A stretch of 64,000 nucleotides of DNA from Kryptolebias marmoratus (Eukaryota > Chordata > Actinopteri > Cyprinodontiformes > Rivulidae). A program made the position numbers and the translations under genes. Under the pieces are notes generated by a model that had not been told where the DNA came from, made no database searches, and saw only the letters and a program-made list of their open reading frames with translations. Positions within the stretch are counted from its first letter, which is position 1. Every line of letters begins with the position of its first letter. Shown one piece after another: positions 1-16,986 of the stretch. Where the stretch lies: the NCBI RefSeq assembly GCF_001649575.2, contig NC_051445.1:9669000-9732999 (forward strand), in the 5' to 3' direction.

Positions 1-515
1 GAGATGTTGTCATTTTTGTGCAGGCTAAGGTTGATCAGTTGTGGCAGCCATCTTGAATCAGGTTGACTACGAAAGTTAATCAGTTGTAGATGTTCATCCA
101 ATGACTACTTTGTGAAAGTTTTGTTGATATAAATCCATATTTTGCTAACAGATGAACAGGGTTGACTCCAGCAGTCAGTGCCAAACATTTTAGCTATTTG
201 TTGTTCTCAAAATATGTGATGGGGACGATGTTCAGCTACTACCACAACAAATTTTAGCATAACACCTGTAAAACTGACTGAGTTGTAGCTATTTACGTGT
301 TTGCTAAAACTGCTTTGCTGTGGAGGCCATCTTGAATCAGGTTGATTACAAAAGTTAATCAGTTGTAGATCTCAGCCAGTGATTGCTTTCTGAAAGTTAA
401 ATTGGATATCTTTCTAATGGTACAGACAAGTGAACACACACTCACACACACACAGGCAAAAACATTATTGCTCCGCCTTCGCCTTTGGCAGGTGATAAAA
501 TGAAGACAGAACAAC
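1..515 (-). repeat. Array of the ~290-bp dispersed repeat (family A), reverse orientation
   Basis: Two units are recognisable by CCATCTTGAATCAGGTTGA near 48 and 329, about 280 bp apart. Each is followed by a block resembling the reverse complement of 'ctcatgaaccac...gaaactttcagaaagtaa'. The right edge near 470-500 (gctccgccttcgcctttgg, then gataaaat) matches in reverse the left edge of forward copies at 46.1 and 59.4 kb. No coding sequence is seen between 1 and about 3000. Confidence 0.75.
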
Positions 516-519
516 ACAG

Positions 520-2000
520 AGAAGGGAAGCAACTAAAAGCAAAGTATCAACATACTGTAAATAAAATTAAAGCCCAAAGCTGTTTTCTGAAGCCATTACT
601 TTTTACACAACCTAATAAATCCATAGCATCTTTGTACAAACAGTTATTTAGACAAATTATCTGATTTTTATCTAATTATGATGTAGTCAGAAGTATTAAG
701 CAGGTAATACAACCTCCAACAACACTATACAAAGCAGACAAAAGCCTTGGGGCATACCGATTCTTTGTGTGTCCTTGTTTTCATTTTTTCTTCCTTATAA
801 CATCCATTTTATGACACAAGCCATTGCAGGAACTGAACCGGATCCCAGTTGTTTACCGACTCGGCTGTGTTACACCGGGAGAGCTACCAAAAACCTGCGA
901 AGAAGCACAAGCAAGAAAAAAAGAAGGCATCACTCAGACTGCAGAGAAATCCTCCTGAGAATTAAATGTTTTGCAAAATAAAAAATAAAATAAAATAATA
1001 ATAATAATAAAAAAAAAAACCAGAAACACATCATGAAAGAGTTCAGCGCTGATCCGTGTCATTTGCTATCTGCGCCGAGAGCAGAGTTCAGGAATTTGTG
1101 ATATTTTGAAAAACATCTGAGTGTACGACTGCAAAAGCAGAGCAGCAGCATTTAAATTCCCCGCATGCTCCACACTGTATCGGTACAACTGCTCTTCACC
1201 CTCGCTCAAAACAGCCCCCCTCTCTCCCCCCTCTGCTTTTACCTCGGCAGCAACTGGCCCATGGTTGGTTTACCCACTCTTATTGTCAGAATGCACCAAC
1301 GTGAGTGAATGCTGAAACGCAGATAAGGTTTACATTTTTGGAAAAAAAAACATTTGCAGAAGACAGAATAACTCCAGCAAACATCTTGGGGAGAGGGCGG
1401 GAGGGAAAGGGGCCACACAAACCCCTCCTTTCTGCTTCCACCTTCCCAACAACAACCCACAGACATTTGTGGTTAACCCACATGACCTGGTTATGGCCAG
1501 AAGAATCACATGTTTATTTATTCAGCAAGTCATTAGGGAAGTGAAGAGCGTCAAGATTTTTTATCCATGCGGTCGCGCCCGGCGATGAACAGTAGGTACT
1601 CACAAGGCTTGTCTAATCCATTCACCCACTCATTCATTCGTTCGTTCATGTGTCGCTAAGAAAAAAGAGGCTCATGTATATTGAATGAGGTTAAAAATAG
1701 TGCATACTGTTGGGTGAAAAAAAGGAATAAAGAATAAATGAATACTATGTAGAGAAATATGCTTACATTTAAAAAACAATCCAGCTAGCTAGCTTTCCTA
1801 TCAGTGGTTATAAATTAATGTGTTCATGTTGCTGTAAAAGATTCAGGATTAACGGATAAAGCCCTAAAATCACAATCGCTCAACACTTCTCAACTTAAAG
1901 GTCTAGAATTTCTTGAAAGAATGTGCCGCCTTCCATACCAGAGTTTTAAACTAAGACCATCTTATGTTGACAAATGGCTGAGTTGTCAAACCTTAAAAAT
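520..2000. other. Intergenic, no gene recognised
   Basis: AT-rich sequence with short A/T runs (for example 965-1018) and no exon that I can support. The open frames here (for example 1239-1544 on both strands) are overlapping, short and without recognisable protein similarity. Confidence 0.5.
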
Positions 2001-2840
2001 ATCAGTATCACGAGGTGTCATGCTCATGACTCTCAGCTACTACCACATCAAATTTCAGCTCAATATCTGTAAAACTGACTGAGTTACAGCCAATTTTGGT
2101 GCTGGCTAACGATGATCAGCTGTCATTTTAAATTGACTTGACTCCAGAAGCTAATCAGTTGTAGCTCTACATGCAATAGCTACTTTCTACAGGTTTAATT
2201 AAAATCCATTCAGTGGTTCATGAGATATTTTGCTAACAGACAAACATGGCTGACTCCAGCAGGTAATGCTACAGCTCTGAGCAAAGATCCTGTGCAACGA
2301 GAAGCATTGTGTCGCTAATGACTCTCAGATACAACCACACCACATGTTAGCTCAACATCTGTAAATCTGACTGAATTATAGTCATTTTTTGCATTTTCTA
2401 ATGAGTTGGCTGTGGCAGCCATCTTGAATTGGACTGGCTCAAAAGGTCAGTCAGCTGTAGATGCAGATTCAATTATTATTTCCTAAAAGTTTCATTGACA
2501 TCCATCCAGTGGCTCATGAGATATCCAAACAGATAATGACAAAATTTAAACAAAAATCTGTCCACCCATCCGGACTAGACGACGGGTATGACTCTCAGCT
2601 ACTACCACACCAGATTTAGGCTCAGTGTCTGTAAAACTGACTGAATCGTAGCTGTTTTTGTTTTTTCATAGGTCAGTTGGCTGTGGCGGCCATCTTGAAC
2701 TGGAGCAGCTCCAAAAGTCAGTCAGCTGTAGGTGTGCATGCAGGGACTACTTTCTGGGAGTTTCATTTAAAATAAAATCCGTCCGCCGGTTCGTGAGATA
2801 TGTTGATAAGGGACGCACGGGCAAGCAAAAACATGATCGC
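2000..2840 (-). repeat. Second family A array, reverse orientation
   Basis: About three degenerate units. The gene-like phrase 'actctcagctactaccacac...gtaaaactgactga' recurs at about 2030, 2325 and 2590, and 'gccatcttgaa' recurs near 2416 and 2689. Unit length is about 270-295 bp. The array runs up to the N gap at 2876. Confidence 0.75.
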
Positions 2841-2875
2841 CCGCCTTCAGCTCGTGCATGTGTGGACACAGATTC

Positions 2876-2976
2876 NNNNNNNNNNNNNNNNNNNNNNNNN
2901 NNNNNNNNNNNNNNNNNNNNNNNNNNNNNNNNNNNNNNNNNNNNNNNNNNNNNNNNNNNNNNNNNNNNNNNNNNNN
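2876..2976. other. Assembly gap (101 N)
   Basis: A run of N characters. Open frames crossing it are artefacts of X translation. Confidence 0.99.
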
Positions 2977-4830
2977 CCGCCGGCCCCCCGGCCCGCCGGC
3001 CCGCCCGCCAGCGGCCGCGGGCGGTCAGTAAGCACCAGCAGCTTCTCCCTGTCCTCGCGCGAGCCTGCAGCACATGCATCATCAAACAAACTGGCCTCTG
3101 CATGTGATGCAAACCAGCAGCAGCAGCAGCAGCATGCAGAGGCTCCGCTTACATCACCAGCGAGCCGCAGCCGCTCCGTTCTTCCTCCTTCTTTTCTTCT
3201 TCCTGCAAGGGGATAAAAAAAAAACCCGTTCCCGTTCCCGGTTCACGCGCGGGGGAACCGGACAGGACGGCTGAGCCCGGATCGTGCACGACGCGTTCAG
3301 CAATCCGAGCGGATGCCTGTGCACGCAGAGCCGATGCACATGTTAAAAAAGAAAAGGTGATGATTCAGAATGGCGAATTCCCTCCCCTCTCTCCACCTCT
3401 TTTTTTTCCTCCTCTCCTCGCTGGAATGTAATGGATGCGCGTCGTGCAGATCCCGTTCACATTAAACCACCGAGATATAATTTAGCCATAGCAATAACCC
3501 GAGATATGATGGTTAGCGCACAAAGAAAGGGGGTAAAAGATGGCAGGAGGGGGGGTAGAGAGCGCAAACGTGGCTCCAAACACACACACAGAGGAGCCTT
3601 AAGAATCCATTTTCCTCCTTACCTATTAAAACATCCAGCGATGCGTCCTTCCGCTCTCACTTTCCTTGCCTTTTCTGCCCCAGGCTTTTAATATATATAT
3701 ATATATATTATTATTATTATTTCTTGTCCTATGTTGCACGCTGACACGCGCACCCCGGATCCGAGGCGTCTGTCAACAACACGGGCTGGCTCATATCGCA
3801 ACCGATCATAACAATAACGCAGAAGAAGAAGAAATCTTTCTGCTTTTCCTGGTTGAAAGGGGGGCCAGAGAAAAACAACAAAAAAACCAAGAAAAAAATA
3901 GGGGTGCCAAGTGAGGACTGTACAAATTGATGCCTCCTCTTCCTCTAAGACGATTTGCACTTTTTTTTTAACCACCCCTCTCTCCAGGCTTACAGTCAAA
4001 ATATTTGAGCCGGAGAGAGGGATGCACGTCGGGGTGAGGGAAAGGGAGAGTGGTGAGGGCGTGATTTGCATAAGGAGAGGGAGGGAGGGGGACGGGAGGA
4101 GGAGGAGGGAGTTGTGTGGCAGGGAGAAAAGAGGAAGAGAGGCGCAGAGTGAGGGCCAAAACTCTGAAGAGGGAGGGTCTCCGTAGTCCCTTCAGAGTCA
4201 CCTTTACTGTAAGGAGAGCCTCTCTGCTCGGGCTGGACCCGCAGTAAAAACCCCCACAGAAGAGGGGGGGGGGGGGGNNNNNNNNNNNNNNNNNNNNNNN
4301 NNNNNNNNNNNNNNNNNAGAAGAGAAGAAAGCAGCAGGCGGGGGGGGGGGGGGGGGGGGGGGGGGATACACGGAACAGCCTTTATTTGTTTTCGCTGGAC
4401 TCGTCACAGCACTGCGAGGAACGGATTTTCTAAAAAATAAATTAAAAAAAAAGAAGTGAGGACAGTTTGGGTGTCGTCGTTGTTCCTTACTGAAAAAAGA
4501 CGGCTTTAGCTCGTTTTTCGTTTGTTTGTTTGCTTTTTTAAAAAGCGACTAAAACAGTTATTTTCCTGCCGTGTTTCGAGGCAGTTCGGCAGCTCCAACC
4601 GCTGCGGTGTGTCCAGTCGAGCGGCTCCGCAGACCTCCTCCTCCTCCTCCTCTCCGCTCCGCTCCCCTTCACACAGCCCCCTGTCCCGTCTCCTATTGTG
4701 GGGTAACCATGGCAACCCCAGCCCGGAGACTGAGCTCAGTGCGCCTGCGCGGCTCCGGGCCTCCCTTCGTCTCCGTAATCGGCGGCTGAGTCCTGCTCTC
4801 GTGCGCCCTCTGCTGGCGGGTCCGCGTAAA
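2977..4830. promoter_or_regulatory. GC-rich, CpG-rich promoter-like block, orientation unknown
   Basis: The segment contains many CpG dinucleotides (for example 2977-3320 and 4570-4800), long purine and pyrimidine tracts (4005-4190), and G runs on both sides of a second assembly gap. This is typical of a vertebrate 5' region with noncoding first exons. No open frame resembles a known protein. In human, ATN1 follows ENO2 in the same orientation, so this could be the 5' end of an atn1-like gene running leftwards out of the window. That is inference from synteny only; no atn1 coding sequence is visible. Confidence 0.45.
4278..4317. other. Assembly gap (40 N) inside a poly-G tract
   Basis: Forty N flanked by G runs at 4264-4277 and 4340-4365. 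The gap probably reflects difficulty sequencing the homopolymer. Confidence 0.98.
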
Positions 4831-5940
4831 GACAGCTTAAAAAAAAAAAATCTGTTTGCACGATATCAAATTACAAACAATATTTAAAGTTGGTCTACTA
4901 GCATTTAAACTATAATATTAAAAACAAACAAAAACTCTAAAAGGTCAGATAAAAAATGAATACTTTTAATTAAAAACAAAGAAGCAGATACTCAAAGAAA
5001 TAAAACTGCAAGATCTTACAGGAGATCTGTTGCTCATCGCCACTTGAAAACACAAGAAAGTCTGATTTATTTAAAACAAAAGAATAGAACCGTCCCATAC
5101 AGTCTGCACCCATGTCACTATTTATTTGCTCAGAGATTAATAGTTTCATGCCTGAAACATCTAAATAAAAATAAGCTTTTTTCCTTATTGTGTCTACACC
5201 AGTAAAACTAAGTTTATCAGGATGTTGATCATGTCTTACGCAGCAGTGTTGTCAATGTCAATTTTATTTCTATAGCATATAAAAACAACAGAAGCTGACA
5301 GAAGTGTCAATAAAGGCAAAAAAATATAAGAAATATTAAAACACCAAAGAAAAAAAAGACAGGTTTAAGCATAGATTTAAAAAGTCTCAACAGTTTCATC
5401 CTCCCGTATATGAAGAGGTAAACTATCCCACAGATTTGTAGCAAACAAACAAAGCAGTGGAAAGGGATGTTATGTTTCCTAAAAATGGACCATATAAAAA
5501 ATTAACATATACAGATTTAAAAGAGGGTCTAAAATAAACACTTGAGGAACTCCAGAGGTCAAAGGAGCTGCAGAAGAGAAACATTCCCCTCAATAAATGG
5601 ATAAGTTCTTGTCTTTGACAGTTGATTAAATGATACATTTTATGCTACGCCTCTAATGAGACAGTTTATTATCCAGCTCTGCAACCCGAGCCGTCATGTT
5701 CGAAGATTAATATTTTTACTGGCGACACAGTGTGGACTTATATTAATTCTGCATATTTAGCTTAACTTTCCCACTCTCAAAGTAAAAGATTAATCCCAAA
5801 GAAGCCCCTCACACTTCTCAGCGTATAGCTGCCATAAAATCAATGTATTTCCAGACCTGCGATGACGGCCACACGCCTGCTGTGTGTAACCAGAACTGGT
5901 TTACGACAAACACAAAGAGAGCTTTTGGTTAGTGTGTTAC
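4830..5940. repeat. AT-rich spacer with a dispersed-repeat fragment at about 5245-5640
   Basis: The stretch 'gtcaatgtcaattttatttctatagcatataaaaacaacag' onward resembles the 3' tail found in many teleost retroelement copies. A related fragment (accaaagtgctgtacaataaaa) lies near 61960. No gene is seen. Family assignment is by memory of the motif only. Confidence 0.45.
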
Positions 5941-6309
5941 ATATAGTGGTTTATTTATTCAGTTTGACTGACAGAGCAACGACTGTGGAACAGGAATGAG
6001 ACAAGACAACAGGACACGAGAGATCCAAACACTTCTGCAGTGAGAGAAAGGGACACAGTAAGACGGATCAGGAAACAGACAGAAACCGACGAGCCCAGCA
6101 GCAGAAGCGTCACTTCACTTTCTGAGGCGTTAGATCAATATAATGCAGCTAAAATGTATATTAAGTGCGTTTTATTTATTTATTACTCATTTATTTGTGT
6201 CTTTGTGTGTTTGTGGCTTCACTGAGACGAGTTATAACCATCTATCTGGGAAATTTAATATCATTTATACGCCGACTTCCTTGTTTGTGGCTGCCATCGG
6301 CACTGGTGC

Positions 6310-11258
<4,949 letters not shown>

Positions 11259-11837
11259 CCTATAGAAGACGAGACAAAAAAATCAGCCTCATTTCACTGT
11301 TTTTACAGTGAACAATGACCTTACTCGAACAGAAAACCCTTCCGTCTTACTTCAGCTCTAAAAACAGATGCGGGTGAAAAGGAAAGATGTGGCTGCGTGT
11401 AAAAAAAAAATGCTCCTTAAAATAATGAAATGAAACGATCTAAATGCATCCCATTGCACCCGATATTCACACTGTGATTACAGTGACGCAGAAATGTGGA
11501 TGGAAAGCCGTGGAAACGAGGCTCCCTGGGAGGAAGCTCTCTCTCTCTCTCTAACAAACCAAGAGGTGGAAACATAAATCAAAAGCCGATAATTCATTTC
11601 TATTAAAAAAATAAAAAAGAGAGAGACCTCTTTCAGCCCTGAAGCCAGTTCAATTTCTGTGCTGTCTCAGGCCGTGACTGAGAATGTGGACCATAATGGA
11701 GAGATGAGACAGAAGACACTGAGCAAGGAGGAAGAGGAGGAGGAGGAGGTGAGAAGGATGAGGATGAGGAGGCTCAGAGGGATGGAAGAAGAAATAGATC
11801 AATCTTTTTCCTTTTTTTTTTTTTTTTTTTACATTAC

Positions 11838-11960
11838 CTGCCGCGCGTTTGATCCTGGTGGTGTGAGAGCGAATGAGAGGGAGCAGCAGAGGAGAGGAGG
11901 ATGAGGAGGTGGGAGGAGAAGTGGCGAAAGCGTACGACACGATGGGGGGAGGGGGAGTGA
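11838..11960 (-). other. eno2: Probable noncoding first exon of eno2
   Basis: On the minus strand a good donor, CAG|GTAATG, ends an exon at 11838. Directly before the start codon there is an acceptor, ttctatag, ending at 11260. Enolase genes usually have an untranslated first exon and an ATG near the start of exon 2. The upstream edge is not determinable; the purine-rich 11850-12000 segment is the likely transcription start region. Confidence 0.55.
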
Positions 11961-12556
11961 GTCACTGGAAGATGGAGGGAGCAGGAGAGAAAAGAAAGAT
12001 GGGATGGCTGGAGTTGTGCGGATTCTTGACATTGGTGAGGATGCAGGATTAGGTTTTAATCCTCCCAAAAAACACATTTCTGTTCTTCTGCATCACTACA
12101 AAAACTCTTCATCATGTCCCACCTAGCTCCGTCCATTAATAAGGCGTTTTTATTGGAGTATTCTGCTTTAAAAGAAAAATCAAATTCAGAGAAACAAAAC
12201 CCACACCGGTGTGTCTTAAGAACTGGGTGACAGGTAGCAGATATCTCTGCAAAGACGCCTCAAAGCGGGTGGTCCTGATGGGGAACGATGCAGATCTAAT
12301 GATGGGGATTAAAGAGGACAAGAAGACAGGTAGACAGGTGACAGGAGGAGCGGCTGCAGGAGGAGGCGTTTAAAAATAGTGGAGGAGGTAATTAAAGACA
12401 CAGAGACCCAGCAGGAGGCCGGCACTGGAGTGGTTGATCGAAAAATGAGGACGTTTCTTATTGGTCGTTCGTATACGCCGGTTGGATGTCGTTCGACCTG
12501 CAGGCGTGGTCACACGAACATCCATCCGTCAGCAGCTACGCCTGCTGGACTACACC

Positions 12557-13965
12557 AGGGGTCTGCAACCTGTGGCTCCGGGGCCACATGTGACTCTCTG
12601 CAGTTTGAACCAAAAATAATAAAAAATGACATTTTTTTTATATTCACAACTCAAGTCAGGAGTCTGCAACCTTTACAATCAAAGGAGCTGTTAAATCAAA
12701 TTTTCCCAGAGCCACAAAATGTACTTGAAGTTTGAAATACAGATAATATTGACTGGTATGCTATACTCTTTATAAAAAAATAATTAAAGATTTATAATAA
12801 AGAGACATTTATCAGCAGTTTTACTTGTTAGGATAAACACTGTAAATGATATTCGCTGTTTTAAGAGTAAAATTATTGCTTCTAAAGCAATGCAGAGTAA
12901 GTTACAGTAGAGTCGTAAAATTAAACATTTTTAATACATTTAAGAAAAGATCCTGGAAAATGAAGGGCAGTTTTGCACACCATATTGACGTCAAATATGG
13001 CAAATTGTTTCGATTACAAAAATGTGATAAAACTTGGTAAAGGTTCAAGTAAAACATATTAGGTCTCTTGTCTTTATTAGAAGGAATTCAGTAAGTCACA
13101 ATTAAACATCTAACAAATTAGCCAATTTCTTTTGTTTATCATAATAATTAATGTTGCAAGTTTATGCTTTGTTACTTGAAAAATGGACTTATAGGATTCA
13201 TTTTCCATAGATATAAAAGGAACTTGGATATTTTAGTGATTAAATGTTATCAAAAGAGGAATAAAAATGACTAATGTGACCCATTTGACAAAATGAGTCA
13301 ATAAACACACAAAGACAACATCTACTAACTAAAATAGCAGATAAATCTTTTTAATTTACCTTTAAATCAAAGTGTTTTTAACAGATATGACTTCTAATTT
13401 CCTTTTTCTCTGCTGGCTGCCTTAGCGCCAGGAAATCCCTTCGTACAGCATTTAGCATCATTGCTTGTGGATTCCCCCTTTTTAATTATACGACTGGAAT
13501 TCCCAACGATCATCCCAGACCAATAAAAATCGAGTTTTCAAACCGGCACTCTCGTAAGCAAAACTAGCTTGCTGCCAGGTGGTATATCTCTAAATTTAAA
13601 CAAACTGCAAATAGTTTTGTCACTTTTGAGATGGAGAATTTGGAAAATAACACCTCATCGTTGGAAAATTCCTCCCTGTGACTCATTTTGCCAGCACAGG
13701 TCACATATTATCCCACTACACAAGGATTGGTTTCCTTCCCTTGTCCTGACATGTAAAAGTGCCCATAAATGTCAGAGATTTGCTATAAATCGTTAACTTT
13801 ACAACGCAACAAACCTTTTTTTTTTGTAACACAGAATAAAGTACACCACTCGGTGAGTCGTTTCACCTTTTTTTCCTCCCTTCAAGCACATTTTACGGCT
13901 CTGGACATATTTAATTTAGCGGCTGAAACGGCTCTTTTGCTCGTTAAGGTTGCAGAAACACAGGA
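12557..13965. mobile_element. hAT-like nonautonomous element, about 1.4 kb, degenerate
   Basis: The left end 'caggggtctgcaacct' (about 12558) and the right end 'aaggttgcagaaacac' (about 13948-13963) are near-perfect inverted repeats of the type seen at hAT termini. A second internal copy of the terminus is at about 12660. The inner part, 13330-13720, is the reverse complement of family B copies at 29.4, 45.7 and 60.6 kb. No transposase frame remains. Confidence 0.55.
13330..13720 (-). repeat. Family B dispersed repeat, reverse copy
   Basis: It shares blocks such as 'aggaaatcccttcgtacagcattta' and 'gaccaataaaaatcgagttttcaaaccggcactc' with 60580-60800 (same orientation), and in reverse with 29400-29740 and 45600-45990. 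These are four diverged copies of one family about 400 bp long. Confidence 0.75.
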
Positions 13966-14039
13966 CTTCACAAACAGAGATTGATCACAACTAACGACGT
14001 GCAACCTCAAACACCACGAGAGACACATTTGTCCATTAT

Positions 14040-14497
14040 CTAACAATGATTAATGAACTTTTATTTAGTTAGATTAGTTAACAGTATACAATTCATTTCA
14101 CCGACACACAAGTGCCCTCACAAACATAAAATGGACTGTACAGCAGAAGTACTGTATACTGCAGCAGCTAAGTGCAGTGGGTAAAGACGCATGTCAAGTT
14201 TTTTTTTTTTTGAATGAGTATATATAAAGTGAGTGTAGTTACACCCAGGTTTACACAAGGGTGTCTGTAAATCTGTGTAACAGTAAAGTTGACCTGTAGA
14301 TGCAACTATTAAATGTGTGTTTTGCTTCGTTGTGCGTGTGTGTGTGTATATGTATTCATGTTTAGACAGTCCAGTCATATCAAACATTAATGACGGATAG
14401 TCGTTTCATTCGTTAACGTCCGTCTTCAGCGCGTTTCACAGCATCGGGGAAGTTCTTCCTCAACTCTTCTAGTCGTTAACATTGCAGAGCGGGACGC
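14040..14497 (-). other. mlf2: Probable last exon and 3' UTR of mlf2
   Basis: On the minus strand a strong polypyrimidine acceptor (ttcttccttcgtctctgcag) precedes 14497. A canonical AATAAA polyadenylation signal (plus-strand TTTATT at 14060-14065) lies about 430 bp further on. The exon at 16987-17192 contains a strong donor, TG|GTGAGA, exactly inside its final Trp codon. Splicing gives TG + G, restoring Trp, then six more residues (RPALQC) and stop at 14476. If the donor is skipped, the protein ends at Trp with TGA. There is no other gene on this strand to which the exon could belong. Confidence 0.5.
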
Positions 14498-14784
14498 CTG
14501 CAGAGACGAAGGAAGAAATAGACCCAATTACAAAAGACAGAAAAAATACATACCTTAAAAAGAATTATTTTTATTGAACGATAAAGGATTATGTTTAACA
14601 CAACATGGTTTATAAGGGCAGGTCTTGCCAACCCTAAAATTGGTCCAAAAACATTTTATTTTCCAAACACCAACAAGAAGAAACATTAAATATAGTTGGA
14701 AGCTGCTCTTTAAACACTGTTCTGTCATTAAGGTACCTCTGATCAATTATAAATCACTAATAAAGGCGGCCATGTTCCACATAC

Positions 14785-16010
14785 ACCCACCTGTACTTTA
14801 TTAGGTACACCTTGCTAGTACTGGGTTAGACCCAATTTTGCCTTCAGAACTGCTTTAATTTCTTAGTGGCACTGATTCAACAAGGTGTTGGAAACATTCC
14901 TCAGAGATTTTGGTCAATACTGACAATTGCTACAGATTTATCAGCTGCACATCCATGATATGCCATGATATGCATCTCCCGTTCCGCCTCATCCCAAAGG
15001 TGCTCGACTGGACTTCAGTGAATCCAGACTCATCAGACCAGGAAGTGGTTTTTAAGACTCACCTCGCCCTAATTCGATTCTACACGATGTCTGTGACTGT
15101 CCATAGAACTGAGCTTGTCACAGCATGGCTGCTCGACGCTCCTCTGATGTCATTTTTAGCGGCACCCAACAACGGAGGACATCGAGGTCATGGTATGCCT
15201 GGTGCTCGGTTTATGTTTAGTCATACACAAGTTCAAAGTGAGCTAGAAAAGGTTTACATTACAAAAAATATTGGGCTGGAGAAAATGGCAGAAGAAAAGG
15301 GTGATTCTGATAAGTCGCTGCCATGACTCATCCAATAAATTGGCTCCCTGGCCAATCAATGGCCTGCAGTCGGCTCAGTACGGCCCGCCTGGAACCTCGG
15401 TCAGGTAGATCCTAAGAAGCGAGCTGGAAGCAGGTAGGATCACCCAATGAAGCCTCTGAATCTGCCCCTGGAAAAAAAGGCTTGTTGTCCAATTCTGGTG
15501 AGCCTGTACGTATCGTAGCTTCAATTTCCTGTTCGTAGCCGACAGGAGTTACACCCGGTGGTCTTCTGCTGCTTCAAGGTTTCACATGTTGTTCATTCAG
15601 AGATGGTATTCTGCACACTTTGGTAGGAAGAAGTGATTATTTGAGCCACTGTTGCCTTTCTATCGTCTCAAACCAGCCTGCCCCTTCTCCTCTGACACCA
15701 ACAAGGCATTTTCATCCACAGAACTGATGCTTACTGGATAGTTTCTCTTTTTCAGATTGTTTTCTGTAAACTCTAGAGATGGGTGTGCGTGTGTGAAAAG
15801 CCCAGTAGATCAGCAGTTTCTGATACTCTCAGACCAGCCAGTCTGGCACCAACAACCACGTCACGATTAAAGGCACGTAAATAGATGTTCTGATGCTCGC
15901 TTTGAACTTCAGCAAATCGCCTTCACCAGGTCTGGACACCTAAATGTGTTTAATCGCTGCCACGTGTTAACAAGCAACTAAACAGGTGGCCATAACAAAG
16001 TGTCTGCGAG
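14785..16010 (-). mobile_element. Tc1/mariner-like transposon relic, interrupted
   Basis: The left end 'ctttattaggtacacctt' (14795-14815) and the following text match the common fish Tc1-type element. The minus strand near 15860-15760 encodes a transposase helix-turn-helix remnant (GARLAGLRVSETADLLGFH), followed by frameshifts. Between about 15045 and 15475 the expected transposase DNA is replaced by unrelated sequence. The element is clearly inactive. It lies in the putative last intron of mlf2. Confidence 0.75.
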
Positions 16011-16220
16011 TGTCGTGGTTTCAGAACAAAACGAGGAGCGGAGAAAAAATCAGCTGCACTGACGTGGAGCACTATGCTTTAAATGTGTGACGAAGATCGC
16101 CTTCATATTATTTCCATAATATTAATCATTCATAATGCCTTACAACGTTAACAATAGCAGAAGAGCAGAGACATTTTCTCGAACAGATTTGACTCTTTTA
16201 AATATCACATCCATCCAGCC

Positions 16221-16436
16221 CAGGGGTGGGCAATCTGGGTCCTTGAGGGCCACTGCCCTGCATGTTTTCCTTGTTTCCCTGCTCCAACACCTGATTCACT
16301 GGTTAAGTTACCTCTTCATGTTCTGCAGAAGCCTGTTAATCACCCACTTATTCAAATCAGGTGTGATTCAAATCAGAGAAACAAGTAAAACCTGCAGGAC
16401 AGTGGCCCTCCAGGACCAAGAGTGCCACCACCCCTG
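16221..16436. mobile_element. hAT MITE copy 1 (216 bp) with perfect 8-bp target duplication
   Basis: Starts CAGGGGTGGGCAATC and ends CACCCCTG. It is flanked on both sides by ATCCAGCC (16213-16220 and 16437-16444). The two halves are long imperfect inverted repeats (ggcc-act-gccctgcatgtttt and reverse), so the whole element can fold on itself. Related copies lie at 39018, 45069 and 63336. Confidence 0.9.
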
Positions 16437-16986
16437 ATCCAGCCAATGTTCATCTAAAATGACATACAAGCTCTGTAATCGAGGTTTTTATGCTTTCAGC
16501 CGTTTCATCATAATGTATTGTTTAAATTAACTTGTAAAATGTAAATCGTCTCTTAATACATTTGAATTGTAGTGCTATTGTTAGACATGTATATGATTTT
16601 AAAATTGCTGGCTTCCAGCGCTGGACGTTTGGGCTTCACTGAAATTGTAATAACTCTATAAAGTAAATTCAGATGCATTTAGGTTTTGAAACACAGATCA
16701 ATACAACATAAACAAAACTATCTCAAATTCAAAGCTAATTATCAAACATCAATTTGTAAAGAACATTGTGTGTGCTTCAGACTTAATACCCCCATTATTT
16801 CTCCTCTACTTTTCATTTTGTTGTGAAGTGAGAAGTTGTTTTTCTGATACTGATAAGGTTTTCTGGTACATTCTGTAACTGGGAGTAAAAATCTGACAAT
16901 AAAACATAACTAAATGCTCAGTTTTTCAAACCAGAAGAAAAATAATGTGATTTGAATAATTGCCACTCTTCGTTTACGTTACCTTC

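Noticed and set aside
2658..3216. Open frames of 80-149 codons crossing the first N gap
   Set aside because: They consist largely of X residues from the gap and repeat DNA on one side.
4522..4887. 121-codon Ser/Arg-rich frame in the GC-rich block
   Set aside because: Overlapping frames on both strands, low complexity, no recognisable protein; best explained by GC-rich promoter DNA.
14910..15326. 138-codon plus-strand frame
   Set aside because: It lies antisense within the Tc1 relic and its insertion and does not resemble any protein family.
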